Of a stretch of DNA of 41,813 bases, positions 25,875-37,787 are shown in pieces. Numbering within the stretch: the stretch's first letter is position 1; the number at the start of each line of letters is the position of its first letter. The notes under the pieces are model-generated. The model ran no database searches, was not told the DNA's origin, and saw only the letters and a list, made by a program, of their open reading frames with translations. Origin of the DNA: Alkalibacterium gilvum (GTDB lineage Bacteria > Bacillota > Bacilli > Lactobacillales > Carnobacteriaceae_A); NCBI RefSeq assembly GCF_900109085.1, contig NZ_FNYW01000014.1, positions 1 to 41,813 of the forward strand. The letters run 5' to 3'. A program made the translations under genes and the position numbers.

Positions 25875-28253
25875 TTATTTTTTAGGTTTTTTTGTTTTAC
25901 GTCTTTGTTTACGCTTGTTTGAACCTGTTTTATCCGTATTCTTTTGTGATGTATGGTTTCTATTCTGATTCTTTTTATTTCCTTTTTTACGATTATTACC
26001 TTTATTCCCTTTGCTTGCAGCTTTTTTATTTTTAATACATTTGGCTTTTGTTTCTTCATCCTCAACTAGTTCAAAGTCGATTTCATGTGATTCTTTATCT
26101 GCCTTAGTTACCTCTACTTGTACGGATTGACCAATTCGGTAAACATTTCCTGTTTGCTGACCAATGAGCAGAAGCTCGCGATCATTGAACTCATAGTAGT
26201 CGTCATTCATATTTGAAATGTGAATAAGTCCTTCAACCGAGTTGGGTAGTTGAACAAATAAACCAAAATTCGTAACAGATGTGATAACGCCCTCGAATTG
26301 TTCGCCAATTTTGGTGGACATATACTCTGCCTTTTTCATTTCATCTGTTTCACGTTCTGCATCCACGGCTCGTCGTTCTGTCGTGGAACTGTGCTCAGCA
26401 ATTTCTGGTAGTTTACCATTCCAATAGCTTTTAGCCTTTTGTCCTTTCCCGACTTCATCATAATAGTGAATCAAGCGATGAAGAATTAAGTCTGGGTAAC
26501 GTCTAATGGGCGAGGTAAAGTGAGAATAATATTCAGCTGCCAAACCGTAGTGACCGATGGGTACCACATCGTATTTTGCTTGCTGCATTGAACGAAGTAG
26601 GAGCATCTTAATAACGCCTTCTTCTGGAGTGTCAGCTACTTTGTCTAGAATATTTTGAAGCTTCTTAGGACTGATAGATTCTTTTAGTCCTTTAACATTA
26701 ATCCCAAATCCACTGACAAATTCAATGAAACGCTGCATTTTCCCTTCATCAGGCTTATCATGAATACGGTATAAAATGGGTAAATCCTGTTTTGCAAAGT
26801 GTTCAGAAACAGTTTCGTTCGCTGAAAGCATAAAGGACTCGATTAACCGTTCCCCAACGCCTCGTTCACGAAGGATAATGTCCACAGGAAAGCCTGTTTC
26901 GTCAACTTGTATTTTTGCTTCATGCGTATCAAAGTCTATTGAACCACGGTTAACACGTTTTTCTTCAAGAATATTATGCAGTGACTCCATGTCTTTTAAC
27001 ATGTCGACAATACCTTCATACTCTGCTTTACGCTCAGCATTGTCTTCTTCCAAGATTTCGTTTACTGCCTGATATGTCATACGGTGGTGATTGTTGATTA
27101 CACTTTTTGAAACATCATAGTCTACGACTTGTCCTGATTTATTGATTTCCATTTCACAGCTAAGTGTTAAACGGTCAACATGAGGATGAAGAGAACATAT
27201 TCCGTTTGATAAACGTTGCGGTAACATTGGAATCACACGGTCTGTTAAATAGACACTTGTTCCACGTTCAAACGCTTCGCTATCCATTGCGCTATTCTCA
27301 GTGACGTAATGACTGACATCTGCGATATGCACACCTAAATAGTAGTTGCCATTGTCTAGACGTTTGACTTGAATCGCATCGTCTAAGTCTTTGGCATCCG
27401 CACCATCTATTGTAATAATAACTTCATCACGTAAATCTTTACGCCCCTTGAGATCTTTCTCAGAGATACTATCGGGAACATTTTTAGCTTCTTCGATAAC
27501 TTCTTCTGGAAATTCACTTGGGATTCCATGCTTATGAACAACAGTTAAAATTTCGATTCCCGGCTCATCTTTATGTCCAAGTGTTTTTGTAACAATACCA
27601 GCTAAATGATTTGTTTCACCATTAAAAGCAAAGTCTGTTACCTCAATTTGAACGATACTGCCATCCACTGGTCGAATACCTTTTGTTTCTATTTCTACAA
27701 CTAAATCCGGCATCTTCTGATTTTTTGGCTTCACATATCCGTAGAGACCGTTCTTTTTAACTTCATTTTCAGGGTATGGATTAAACTCTCCAAAAACATG
27801 TTCAATCCCACGTTCAATGATTTCAACCACTTCTCCCGCTGGCCCCTTATCCTTATGCGGTAAAGCTTCTTGCGTTACTTTTACTTTAACCAGATCCCCG
27901 TTCAGGGCTGATTTTGTTTCAGTGGGTGGGATGAATATATCCTGTTCGTATTCTTCAATCGTTACGAAACCAAATCCACGGTCATTTCCACTGAATCGAC
28001 CTGTCATTCCAGTTGTTCCATTTTTTAATTTGAATTTTCCATTTTGTAAAAGTACGATTTTATTTTCTCTTTCAAGTTCCGCAATTGCTTTCACAATTTT
28101 CTTGAAATCATTTGCTCCTGAGCGGTTAAGTCCTTCACTGATTTTGTTAACTTCCAGTGCCTCTTCGTTCTTTTCCTTCATAAATTCAACGATATTTTTC
28201 TTTAATTCTTTACGTTCTTTTCCTTCATTCGATAGTTTATTTTCTTTACTCAA
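25875..28253 (-). CDS. rnr: Ribonuclease R
   Basis: A 792-residue 3'-5' exoribonuclease that degrades structured RNA and takes part in trans-translation quality control. Order of domains: N-terminal helix-turn-helix, cold-shock domain ([15 protein letters not shown], about residue 84), RNB catalytic domain ([14 protein letters not shown], about residue 282, with the metal-binding Asp residues), S1 domain ([20 protein letters not shown], about residue 645), then a long Lys/Asn-rich basic tail. The start is TTG at 28251-28253. It overlaps the esterase stop (AATTGAG) and uses the GGAGGAG at the end of that gene, so the two are translationally coupled. Confidence 0.95.
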   Translation of the reverse strand: MSKENKLSNEGKERKELKKNIVEFMKEKNEEALEVNKISEGLNRSGANDFKKIVKAIAELERENKIVLLQNGKFKLKNGTTGMTGRFSGNDRGFGFVTIEEYEQDIFIPPTETKSALNGDLVKVKVTQEALPHKDKGPAGEVVEIIERGIEHVFGEFNPYPENEVKKNGLYGYVKPKNQKMPDLVVEIETKGIRPVDGSIVQIEVTDFAFNGETNHLAGIVTKTLGHKDEPGIEILTVVHKHGIPSEFPEEVIEEAKNVPDSISEKDLKGRKDLRDEVIITIDGADAKDLDDAIQVKRLDNGNYYLGVHIADVSHYVTENSAMDSEAFERGTSVYLTDRVIPMLPQRLSNGICSLHPHVDRLTLSCEMEINKSGQVVDYDVSKSVINNHHRMTYQAVNEILEEDNAERKAEYEGIVDMLKDMESLHNILEEKRVNRGSIDFDTHEAKIQVDETGFPVDIILRERGVGERLIESFMLSANETVSEHFAKQDLPILYRIHDKPDEGKMQRFIEFVSGFGINVKGLKESISPKKLQNILDKVADTPEEGVIKMLLLRSMQQAKYDVVPIGHYGLAAEYYSHFTSPIRRYPDLILHRLIHYYDEVGKGQKAKSYWNGKLPEIAEHSSTTERRAVDAERETDEMKKAEYMSTKIGEQFEGVITSVTNFGLFVQLPNSVEGLIHISNMNDDYYEFNDRELLLIGQQTGNVYRIGQSVQVEVTKADKESHEIDFELVEDEETKAKCIKNKKAASKGNKGNNRKKGNKKNQNRNHTSQKNTDKTGSNKRKQRRKTKKPKK

Positions 28254-29002
28254 TTGTCTCCTCCGTCCCAGTTAAGCGTTGATAAGAAAGTTAAAACGTG
28301 TGTCTGTAATTCTTTTCCTACGCTTCCTGTTGTGATGACGTGCTCGCCATCTTCATATAATTTAATTGATACTTCAGCTTGGGATAATGATTCTCTAAAT
28401 ATCCTTGCAGTATCAGGTTCGATAAGTTCGTCTTTTTCACCTTGACCAATAAATATCTTTTTATCAAGTGTTGGGTATTCTTCTTCCATTTTAGAAACAA
28501 AGGTTTTAAGGTTAGCAAACATCTCTTTTAGTTCGATTTCAGCTTTAGACATTAACCCTGCTAGTTCATCTCTTTCGTACCCCTTTGTACGTTTAACCGT
28601 TTTGTACCATGAAAGAAAGTTTTCGGTTACGTGATGATCGTACGTGGTTGTGACTGGAGCAGAAAATGTCCCACCGCCAATTGCTGCTTCTTCATTTAAT
28701 AGGAGATGCGTCGCGACAACTCCACCAAGTGATAAACCAAAGACTGCGATTTCCTCATAGCCTTTATCTTTCAAGAATGCGAGAGCTTCCTCTCCATCTT
28801 TTATCCAATCTTCAATGGAATAATTAAAAAGATCATCCAAATTACTTGTCCCATGTCCAGAAAAGACTGGGGCATAAACGGTGTAATTAGCACGTTCTAA
28901 AGCTCTAGCTAAGCTAATTACATCCCTTGGTGTGCTTGTAAAGGCGTGAAACAATAGTACAGCGCGTTCGCCACTTTCATAAAACAATGATTGATTATTC
29001 AT
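28250..29002 (-). CDS. est: Carboxylesterase (Est30-like alpha/beta hydrolase)
   Basis: A 250-residue soluble alpha/beta hydrolase of the Est30 carboxylesterase group, which is typically encoded next to rnr and smpB in Firmicutes. It has the oxyanion segment LLFHAFTSTPRDV, nucleophile elbow FGLSLGGV (about residue 95), the acid in GQGEKDELIEPDTA, and the catalytic His in YEDGEHVITTG. It hydrolyses short-chain esters; the physiological substrate is not known. Its stop overlaps the rnr start. Upstream lies a block of tandem repeats instead of secG directly. Confidence 0.9.
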   Translation of the reverse strand: MNNQSLFYESGERAVLLFHAFTSTPRDVISLARALERANYTVYAPVFSGHGTSNLDDLFNYSIEDWIKDGEEALAFLKDKGYEEIAVFGLSLGGVVATHLLLNEEAAIGGGTFSAPVTTTYDHHVTENFLSWYKTVKRTKGYERDELAGLMSKAEIELKEMFANLKTFVSKMEEEYPTLDKKIFIGQGEKDELIEPDTARIFRESLSQAEVSIKLYEDGEHVITTGSVGKELQTHVLTFLSTLNWDGGDN

Positions 29003-29144
29003 TTAAAAATCCTCCTTCAGACTCTCTTCCATTTTACCTTAAATCGTACTATTTTTATACCGAAATACAATCGTCATCTCAATCTTTCTTATTCTGCTCG
29101 TTGTTTTATGAGGGGCGTCAGTTTATTCATATTGTTTTTCGTAT

Positions 29145-29515
29145 GAGCTAGCTGATGTGTGCTTCGCTTCAACCTACTCAATGAGTTTCTTTTTTGAGTT
29201 AACCGATGTGAGGCCTGCTTCAACATACTCAAATGTTTTCTCGTTTGAGTTAGCTGATATACGCCCTACTTCAACTTACTCAAATATTTTCTCGTTTGAG
29301 TTAGCCGATATACGCCCTACTTCAACATACTCAATGAGTTTCTTTTTTGAGTTAGCTGATATACGCCCTACTTCAACTTACTCAAATATTTTCTCATTTG
29401 AGTTAGCTGATATACGCCCTACTTCAACCTACTCAAATATTTTCTCGTTTGAGTTAGCCGATATACGCCCTACTTCAACATACCCGTAGGCTTTTCCATT
29501 TGAGTTAGCTAATGT
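29145..29515. repeat. 51-bp tandem repeat (minisatellite), seven units
   Basis: Seven head-to-tail units of exactly 51 bp start at 29145, 29196, 29247, 29298, 29349, 29400 and 29451. A partial eighth begins at 29502. Units begin GAGTTAGCTGATATACGCCC. Each contains the inverted repeat ACTCAAA...TTTGAGT or a variant, so each can fold into a small hairpin. Two unit types occur, with ATGAGTTTCTTTTTT or AATATTTTCTCGTTT in the loop part. The first two units and the last are the most diverged. 51 is a multiple of three, so a plus-strand frame stays open by accident of the repeat. It lies between the secG terminator and est. Confidence 0.95.
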
Positions 29516-29538
29516 CATACCTACGTAGCCATAAAAAA

Positions 29539-29601
29539 ATACTCTTGTTTCTCTAACTTTAAAAGCTTTCGCTCGTAGAAGTTAAGGAGTCACAAGAGTA
29601 T
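29539..29601 (-). terminator. secG terminator
   Basis: A 10-bp outer stem (ATACTCTTGT / ACAAGAGTAT) with further internal pairing (AACTT/AGTT), followed on the minus strand by seven T, 19 bp after the secG stop. Confidence 0.75.
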
Positions 29602-29619
29602 CGTGCAAATGATTACTAT

Positions 29620-29850
29620 TTAAAGAATTTGACTTAGAGTGAATGCTAATCCGAAAAAGATGATTAAACTCACGACCGTTGTTTTAATAAGTACGGCTTC
29701 AAATCCGCGTGCTTTTTGTTTTCCAAATAATTGGCTTGCGCCACCCATAAATGCATTTGATGCACTTTGAGTTTTTGTAGGTTGCATAGCAATAACTATA
29801 ATAATGAATACTGATAAAATAAGCATGATTGTAAGTAAAATATCGTACAT
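29620..29850 (-). CDS. secG: Protein-export membrane protein SecG
   Basis: A 76-residue subunit of the SecYEG translocon. It has two hydrophobic segments (residues ~3-22 and ~55-75), joined by the conserved cytoplasmic loop SASNAFMGGASQLFGKQKARG. The ribosome site AAAGGAGGTC precedes the ATG. Its length and loop are typical of Firmicutes. It is terminated separately from the downstream est-rnr-smpB genes. Confidence 0.95.
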   Translation of the reverse strand: MYDILLTIMLILSVFIIIVIAMQPTKTQSASNAFMGGASQLFGKQKARGFEAVLIKTTVVSLIIFFGLAFTLSQIL

Positions 29851-29887
29851 AAAACATGACCTCCTTTTGACAAGTCTCCTACTTTAT

Positions 29888-29917
29888 AATATAGCACAAA
29901 ATCAAGTGGGTTTCCAA
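29888..29917 (-). promoter_or_regulatory. Candidate secG promoter
   Basis: On the minus strand, TTGGAA (29912-29917), an 18-bp spacer and TATATT (29888-29893), about 40 bp before the secG start. The rest of the 29851-30251 gap shows only the eno terminator. Confidence 0.5.
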
Positions 29918-30149
29918 CTGATTATTCATTTCATTTAGCTATTTCCACTTCACATAGCGATGAAAATCTTGGGTATATCTGATGTTTTTATTGCCCCCTT
30001 TACATACGCTATTCGTAACCAATCTAATCTTTACTAATGGTGTGATTGACTCACTCATCCCCTTTTTCTGACATACTAAGCCTACAATTTTTTAGCTGTT
30101 TCTTAGCTGGCTGACCTAGTATATAAGCTATAATCTTTTTTAAATATAC

Positions 30150-30194
30150 AAATAACCCCTTTATCCTACTGTGAAGTAGAATAAGGGGCTATTT
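30150..30194 (-). terminator. Terminator of the glycolytic operon
   Basis: A ~20-bp nearly perfect hairpin (AAATAGCCCCTTATTCTACT pairing with AGTAGGATAAAGGGGTTATTT), then TGTATATTT on the minus strand. It closes the operon about 60 bp after eno. Confidence 0.85.
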
Positions 30195-30251
30195 GCTCTA
30201 TACTATTAACCTGTTTGTAAAACTTCCAAGTTTAGCTAAGATTTTTAAGAA

Positions 30252-31616
<1,365 letters not shown>

Positions 31617-31666
31617 TTATTTTACTTATTCTTTGGTTAGAAAGAATAAAATTAAAATCAGTTAAA

Positions 31667-33199
31667 TTAGTCTTTCTTGATTAAACTTTCGCCTGTCATT
31701 TCTTCAGGCTTTTTAACACCCAATAAATCAAGCATTGTAGGTGCTACGTCAGCAAGTTTACCATCGCCGCGTAAAGTTACACCTTTTTTAGTCACTATAA
31801 CTGGCACGGGTACTGTTGTATGTGCTGTATGTGGCTCGCCTTCTGGTGTCAGTTCTGTATCAGCATTACCATGGTCCGCAAATATGATTGCTGATCCACC
31901 TTTTTCATGAACGAGATCTACAAAACGCCCTAGATTTTCGTCTACTGCTTCGATGGCTTTAATTGTTGGCTCAAGCATCCCTGAGTGTCCAACCATATCT
32001 GGATTTGCGTAATTCAAGATAATTGCATCGTGTTTATCATTCTTAACATCTTCAAGTAAAGCATCTGTAACTTCGTATGCACTCATTTCAGGCTTCAAGT
32101 CATAGGTTTCTACTTTAGGTGAAGGGATAAGAATACGATTTTCTCCAGGGAATTCGTCATTTGTTCCACCGTTCATAAAGAATGTAACGTGTGGATATTT
32201 TTCAGTTTCAGCTATGCGAAGTTGAGTCAAGTTATTATCAGCTAATACTTGTCCAAGCACATTTTTAAGGAAGATAGGCGGGAACATAACTTCCGCATCC
32301 ATGTCAGCTGTATACTGAGTAAATGTAACAAATTTAACATTTTCAGGGCGTGTTCCTCTGTCAAACCCATCAAAGTTATCTTCAGTCAGCGCACGAGATA
32401 GTTCAATCGCACGGTCAGGACGGAAGTTGAAGAATAAAACGGCATCATTGTCTTTAACTGTTGCAACAGGTTGCCCCTCTTTTTCGATAACAACAGGTTC
32501 AACGAATTCATCCATTTTTTTATTTTTATAACTTTCTTCCATTGCTTGTACAGGATCGCTTGCTTTATTCCCTTCGCCGTGGAAGATTGCATCGTAGGCA
32601 CGTTTGATACGTGGCCAGCGATTATCTCTATCCATTGCGTAGAAACGACCTGAAATCGTAGCAATTTCTCCAAGACCAAGTTTTTTAATATCTTCTTGAA
32701 GTTTTTTAATAAACTTAATACCTGAGTCTGGTGCTACGTCACGTCCATCAGTAAATGCATGAATGTAAACATTTTTAACACCTTTATTTTTGGCTGCTTC
32801 AACAATGGCATTTAAGTGTCGCTGATGACTGTGCACGCCTCCGTTTGACACGAGTCCAAACAGATGTAAGGCAGAATCATTATCATTAACATGCTTAATT
32901 GCATTGTTTAACTTATCATTTGTGGCAAATTCTTTGTCTTCGATTGCTTTATCAATTCGTGTAATGCTTTGATAAACAACGCGTCCAGCACCGATATTGG
33001 TGTGGCCAACTTCAGAATTCCCCATTTGACCTTCTGGTAATCCAACAGCTAAACCAGAAGCGAGCATTGTATTGTGCGGGTATTCATTCCAGAGGCGATC
33101 GAAGTTTGGCTTATTAGCTTGTACAACGGCATTACCGTATTCTTCTTTACGCCAGCCAAAGCCATCTAGAATAATGATTGCTACTGGAGCTTTACTCAT
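31667..33199 (-). CDS. gpmI: 2,3-bisphosphoglycerate-independent phosphoglycerate mutase
   Basis: A 510-residue manganese-dependent mutase of the alkaline phosphatase superfamily that converts 3- to 2-phosphoglycerate. The N-terminal metal site is [10 protein letters not shown] (residues 8-17), the catalytic Ser is in [15 protein letters not shown] (about residue 62), and the C-terminal metal ligands are in FADHGNAD and HTAHTT. The ATG follows the tpiA stop directly (TAA then ATG), and its ribosome site, GGAGGCGG, lies inside the end of tpiA. Confidence 0.98.
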   Translation of the reverse strand: MSKAPVAIIILDGFGWRKEEYGNAVVQANKPNFDRLWNEYPHNTMLASGLAVGLPEGQMGNSEVGHTNIGAGRVVYQSITRIDKAIEDKEFATNDKLNNAIKHVNDNDSALHLFGLVSNGGVHSHQRHLNAIVEAAKNKGVKNVYIHAFTDGRDVAPDSGIKFIKKLQEDIKKLGLGEIATISGRFYAMDRDNRWPRIKRAYDAIFHGEGNKASDPVQAMEESYKNKKMDEFVEPVVIEKEGQPVATVKDNDAVLFFNFRPDRAIELSRALTEDNFDGFDRGTRPENVKFVTFTQYTADMDAEVMFPPIFLKNVLGQVLADNNLTQLRIAETEKYPHVTFFMNGGTNDEFPGENRILIPSPKVETYDLKPEMSAYEVTDALLEDVKNDKHDAIILNYANPDMVGHSGMLEPTIKAIEAVDENLGRFVDLVHEKGGSAIIFADHGNADTELTPEGEPHTAHTTVPVPVIVTKKGVTLRGDGKLADVAPTMLDLLGVKKPEEMTGESLIKKD

Positions 33200-33979
<780 letters not shown>

Positions 33980-34058
33980 TTATTTCTTTGAATTGTTTTA
34001 AATCAATTATTTAACCCTTTTTTAAATTGAAACCACAGTCGCTTCCGCTCCTCTGGTA

Positions 34059-34093
34059 CTGAGCCACTAAGCATTGAAATGCAAGTGGCTCAG
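34059..34093. repeat. Hairpin in the pgk-tpiA gap, second element
   Basis: CTGAGCCACT and AGTGGCTCAG form a perfect 10-bp stem, with GCAT/AATGC adding an inner stem. The flank 34094-34140 is a diverged direct copy of the sequence that follows the pgk stop (TTTCACACAGGAATCAGAAC compared with TTTCACAGGAATCATAGC). It may be a duplicated structured RNA element. Confidence 0.6.
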
Positions 34094-34141
34094 CAATTTC
34101 ACACAGGAATCAGAACGGCTTGTCTTGCTTTTCTATTGTCT

Positions 34142-34253
34142 AGCAATCTAAGCCTGATTCTCAGTGAAAAAAGATAACTATAGCCATTGCGCAGTATGCT
34201 CATTCGGGCTATAGTTCCTTTTTTTCACAGGAATCATAGCGGCTTATATTGCT
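34142..34253. repeat. Long imperfect inverted repeat between pgk and tpiA
   Basis: Two ~45-nt arms (34142-34185 and 34207-34253) are near reverse complements around a 21-nt loop. Paired blocks in order are AGCAATCTAAGCC, TGATTC, GTGAAAAAA and AACTATAGCC. The right arm begins inside the end of pgk's trailer. The transcript would fold into one long stem. The inner 10-bp stem with its T-rich flanks could also attenuate transcription. Possible roles are mRNA processing or stabilisation between pgk and tpiA, or a small mobile repeat (inference). Confidence 0.75.
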
Positions 34254-34257
34254 TTTC

Positions 34258-35445
34258 TTATTTGTCTGAGATTACTGCGATTCCGGGTAGTTCTTTTCCT
34301 TCAAGGTATTCTAGTGATGCTCCGCCGCCTGTTGAGATGTGGCTGAAGTCGTCAGCGTAGCCTAGGTCTTGTGCTGCTGTTGCTGAGTCACCGCCACCGA
34401 TAATGGTTGTGGCATCGTCAAGGTTAGCTAGTATTTCACATACTGCTGCTGTTCCTTTAGCAAAGTTAGACATTTCGAATACACCCATTGGGCCATTCCA
34501 TACGACTGTTTTTGCACCTTTTAGTTCTTTTTTAAAGTTTTCTATTGATTTAGGACCAATATCCAGCGCCATTTTTCCGTCTGGTATTTCCCCTTCGATT
34601 GTTTCTGTTGGTACGTCATTAGAAAATTCAGAGGCAACAACGAAATCTACTGGTAAAACAAGTTTGTCTCCTGCTTTATCCATTAGTTCTTTAGCTAAAG
34701 CCACTTTGTCCTCTTCTAATAGTGAGTCACCAATATCTTTTCCTAGTGCTTTATAGAACGTATATGTCATTCCGCCACCAATAATTACTTTGTCAGCTTT
34801 TGATATAAGATTTTCTATAACACCGATTTTATCTGAAACTTTTGCGCCACCTAAAATAGCCACGAAAGGATGTTTAGGTTCGTCAACTGCTCCACCGATA
34901 AAGTTGATTTCTTTTTCAACTAAGAAGCCTGCTGCTGATTCAACATTGGAAGCAATACCTACGTTTGATGCGTGTGAACGGTGTGCTGTTCCAAAAGCAT
35001 CATTTACAAAGACGTCGCCTAAGCTAGCCCAATACTTACCTAATTCAGTATCGTTTTTGCTTTCTTTTTTACCGTCAGCATCTTCAAAACGTGTGTTTTC
35101 AAACATTAGTATTTCACCATTGTCTAGTTCGCTTACAGCATTTTCTAATGCTTCGCCACGTGTTTCAGCAACAAAAGTTACTTTTTTACCAAGCAGTTCA
35201 CTTAAACGCTCAGAAATTGGCTGCATTGATAAGCCAGCTTTGTCTTCATCTGATTTTATACGTCCTAAATGAGAAAACACGATAGCTTTTCCGCCCTGAT
35301 TTAACACATATTCCAAGGTTGGTAATGCTGCTTGAATACGGTTATCGTTAGTTATTTCGCCATCTTTCATTGGAACGTTAAAGTCAGCACGAACTAATAC
35401 TTTTTTACCCTTAAGATCTAAATCTTTAACAGTTTTCTTTGCCAT
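34258..35445 (-). CDS. pgk: Phosphoglycerate kinase
   Basis: A 395-residue two-domain enzyme making ATP and 3-phosphoglycerate from 1,3-bisphosphoglycerate. It has the substrate region [15 protein letters not shown] (residues 15-29), [13 protein letters not shown], the [13 protein letters not shown] hinge, [18 protein letters not shown] (nucleotide site), and the C-terminal [13 protein letters not shown] and [14 protein letters not shown] chose the ATG at 35445 giving [10 protein letters not shown], the usual start. The frame is open four codons earlier, where GAGGA would lie too close. About 220 bp of gap with a hairpin precede it. Confidence 0.97.
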   Translation of the reverse strand: MAKKTVKDLDLKGKKVLVRADFNVPMKDGEITNDNRIQAALPTLEYVLNQGGKAIVFSHLGRIKSDEDKAGLSMQPISERLSELLGKKVTFVAETRGEALENAVSELDNGEILMFENTRFEDADGKKESKNDTELGKYWASLGDVFVNDAFGTAHRSHASNVGIASNVESAAGFLVEKEINFIGGAVDEPKHPFVAILGGAKVSDKIGVIENLISKADKVIIGGGMTYTFYKALGKDIGDSLLEEDKVALAKELMDKAGDKLVLPVDFVVASEFSNDVPTETIEGEIPDGKMALDIGPKSIENFKKELKGAKTVVWNGPMGVFEMSNFAKGTAAVCEILANLDDATTIIGGGDSATAAQDLGYADDFSHISTGGGASLEYLEGKELPGIAVISDK

Positions 35446-35510
35446 TAGTCGAATCATTCCTCTCTTATATAAGCTCTTTTTTTGTAAAAACCATAATTTT
35501 CACAAAAAAA

Positions 35511-35529
35511 GGGGGAAGCGCGATCCCCT
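35511..35529 (-). terminator. Possible attenuator between gap copy 2 and pgk
   Basis: On the minus strand, AGGGGA and TCCCC(C)T pair around a 7-nt GC-rich loop and are followed by seven T. It lies between two genes of one operon. It could lower pgk and downstream expression relative to gap (inference). Confidence 0.6.
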
Positions 35530-35663
35530 ATATTAAATTGAACATTCAAGTTTTAGTTGCTGATGCACTAAACATTTTGTTCTCTTCATTATAGAGTATA
35601 TGCTCCCCCGCTTATTAAACTCTGTTTGGTTTTATTTTCTATAAAATTAGAAGTTTCTGGTGA

Positions 35664-36656
35664 TTATAATCCAGCGAAGTATTCTAATGTACGAACCATG
35701 TTACCAGTAAAGCCGTATTCGTTATCATACCAAGCTACTGTCTTAACTAACTGACCGTTTTCTCCGTCGATAACTTTTGTTAATGTTGAATCAAATACTG
35801 ATCCAGCTGGCATACCAATAATGTCTGAAGATACGATTTCATCTTCATTATAAACGAATGCATCGCTTGAGTATTTTTTCATCATTTCGTTAACTTCTTC
35901 TTCTGTAACTTTTTTGTCTAATACAGAATATAATTCTGTCATAGAACCCGTAACAGTTGGTATACGAACAGCAGTCCCGTCGATTTTACCGTCTACTTCT
36001 GGGATTACTTTCCCTACTGCTTTAGCTGCACCTGTTGAAGCTGGAATTGCATTTTGTGCTGCTGCACGGCTCTTACGTCCACCTGGTGAGTCTTGTAAAG
36101 ATTGTGTTGACGTATAAGCGTGAATTGTGCTCATTAAACCACTGTCAATCCCGAATTCTTTGTTTAGTACATTAACCATTGGTGCTAAACAGTTTGTAGT
36201 ACATGATGCAGCAGATACTATTGTATCGTTTGCTTCGATATCTTCATGGTTAACACCATAAACGATTGTTTTTAGATCGCCTTTAGCTGGTGCTGAAATT
36301 AGAACACGTTTTGCTCCTGCATCTAAGTGAGCTTGTGAAGCTTCTTTTGATACGTAGAATCCTGTTGATTCAAGAACGATATCAATACCTAAGTCGCTCC
36401 ACGGAAGTTTGCTAGCATCTTTTTCTGCATAGGCTTTAATTTCTTTTCCTTTAATGACAAGTGAATCACCTTTTGCTTTCACGTCATATGGGAAAGTACC
36501 TTGAGCTGTATCATACTTGAATAGATAAGCTAAGTCTTCGTTGTCTGTTAAATCATTAACAGCTACAACCTCTAAATCTGAACCACTTTCTAAAATACGA
36601 CGTAGTGCTAAACGTCCAATACGTCCAAAACCGTTAATTGCTACTTTTACTGACAT
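35664..36656 (-). CDS. gap: Glyceraldehyde-3-phosphate dehydrogenase, copy 2
   Basis: A 330-residue phosphorylating GAPDH. It has the Rossmann motif [14 protein letters not shown], the NAD-selecting VNDLTD (Asp at about 33), the catalytic Cys in [12 protein letters not shown] (about residue 150), HAYTSTQ with the catalytic His, and the C-terminal [16 protein letters not shown]. It lies directly behind a 91% identical copy. The ~30 differences fall mostly in residues 1-90 and the last five. Residues 91-300 are almost identical, suggesting gene conversion. The ribosome site AAGGAGGAAAT is good. Both copies look intact and NAD-type. Confidence 0.97.
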   Translation of the reverse strand: MSVKVAINGFGRIGRLALRRILESGSDLEVVAVNDLTDNEDLAYLFKYDTAQGTFPYDVKAKGDSLVIKGKEIKAYAEKDASKLPWSDLGIDIVLESTGFYVSKEASQAHLDAGAKRVLISAPAKGDLKTIVYGVNHEDIEANDTIVSAASCTTNCLAPMVNVLNKEFGIDSGLMSTIHAYTSTQSLQDSPGGRKSRAAAQNAIPASTGAAKAVGKVIPEVDGKIDGTAVRIPTVTGSMTELYSVLDKKVTEEEVNEMMKKYSSDAFVYNEDEIVSSDIIGMPAGSVFDSTLTKVIDGENGQLVKTVAWYDNEYGFTGNMVRTLEYFAGL

Positions 36657-36734
36657 AATCTAATTTCCTCCTTAAGAAAATTATCTTTTTTTATTTTATC
36701 AACTAAATTTAATAACTTCAAGCCAGGCTAGATC

Positions 36735-37727
36735 TTAAAGATTTGCCATGTGAGTTAAAGTTCTTACCATGTTACCAGTGAAGCCATATTCGTTGTCATA
36801 CCAAGAAACTGTCTTAACTAACTGACCGTTTTCTCCGTCGATAACTTTTGTTAATGTTGAATCAAATACTGATCCAGCTGGTACACCGATAATGTCTGAA
36901 GATACGATTTCGTCTTCATTGTATACGAATGCGTCGCTTGAGTATTTTTTCATCATTTCGTTAACTTCTTCTTCTGTAACTTTTTTGTCTAGTACAGAAT
37001 ATAGTTCTGTCATAGAACCTGTTACTGTTGGTATACGAACAGCAGTCCCGTCGATTTTACCATCTACTTCTGGGATTACTTTACCCACAGCTTTTGCTGC
37101 ACCTGTTGAAGCTGGAATTGCGTTTTGTGCTGCTGCACGGCTCTTACGTCCACCTGGTGAGTCTTGTAAAGCTTGTGTTGACGTGTAAGCGTGAATTGTG
37201 CTCATTAAACCACTGTTCATACCGAATTCTTTATTCAATACGTTAACCATTGGTGCTAAGCAGTTTGTAGTACATGATGCAGCAGATACGATTGTATCGT
37301 TTGCTTCGATATCTTCATGGTTAACACCATAAACGATTGTTTTTAGATCGCCTTTAGCTGGTGCTGAAATCAGAACACGTTTTGCTCCTGCGTCTAAGTG
37401 AGCTTGTGAAGCTTCTTTTGATACGTAGAATCCTGTTGATTCAAGAACGATATCAATACCTAATTCGCCCCAAGGTAGGTTGCTAGCATCTTTTTCAGCG
37501 TAGGCTTTAATTTCTTTGCCTGCTACATAAAGAGAGTCTCCTTTAACTTCGACTTCTTCAGGGAAACGGCCTTGTGCAGTATCATATTTCAATAGATAAG
37601 CTAAGTCGTCCTTATCTGTTAAATCATTTATTGCTACTACTTCCATATCTGTATCTAATTCCAAGATACGTCGAAGTGCTAGACGTCCAATACGTCCAAA
37701 ACCATTAATCGCTACTTTTATTGCCAT
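36735..37727 (-). CDS. gap: Glyceraldehyde-3-phosphate dehydrogenase, copy 1
   Basis: A 330-residue phosphorylating GAPDH, the first enzyme gene behind cggR (60 bp gap, no internal promoter seen). Key sites match copy 2: [15 protein letters not shown] for [15 protein letters not shown] with the catalytic Cys, and [22 protein letters not shown]. Its N-terminal 90 residues differ from copy 2 at about 21 positions (for example [10 protein letters not shown] compared with [10 protein letters not shown]). It is probably the main glycolytic copy by position. The tandem pair may raise dosage, or one may serve a different metabolic direction (inference). Confidence 0.97.
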   Translation of the reverse strand: MAIKVAINGFGRIGRLALRRILELDTDMEVVAINDLTDKDDLAYLLKYDTAQGRFPEEVEVKGDSLYVAGKEIKAYAEKDASNLPWGELGIDIVLESTGFYVSKEASQAHLDAGAKRVLISAPAKGDLKTIVYGVNHEDIEANDTIVSAASCTTNCLAPMVNVLNKEFGMNSGLMSTIHAYTSTQALQDSPGGRKSRAAAQNAIPASTGAAKAVGKVIPEVDGKIDGTAVRIPTVTGSMTELYSVLDKKVTEEEVNEMMKKYSSDAFVYNEDEIVSSDIIGVPAGSVFDSTLTKVIDGENGQLVKTVSWYDNEYGFTGNMVRTLTHMANL

Positions 37728-37787
37728 GTGTTAATTTCCTCCTTAGAAAATTTCTTTCATTTAATAACTAAATCATTTTAAAGAGTT

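Noticed and set aside
29157..29489. A 110-codon plus-strand frame made of 17-residue repeats (ELADIRPTSTYSNIFSF)
   Set aside because: It exists only because the tandem unit is 51 bp. The start is a GTG without a ribosome site, and the first unit lies partly upstream of it. Treated as a DNA repeat, not a protein.
29145..29515. CRISPR array
   Set aside because: The units are contiguous 51-bp repeats with no unique spacers and no cas genes in the window.
35458..35663. A separate pgk promoter at the TATAAT near 35590
   Set aside because: A good -10 box exists on the minus strand, but no acceptable -35 lies 16-18 bp upstream, so I did not call it.
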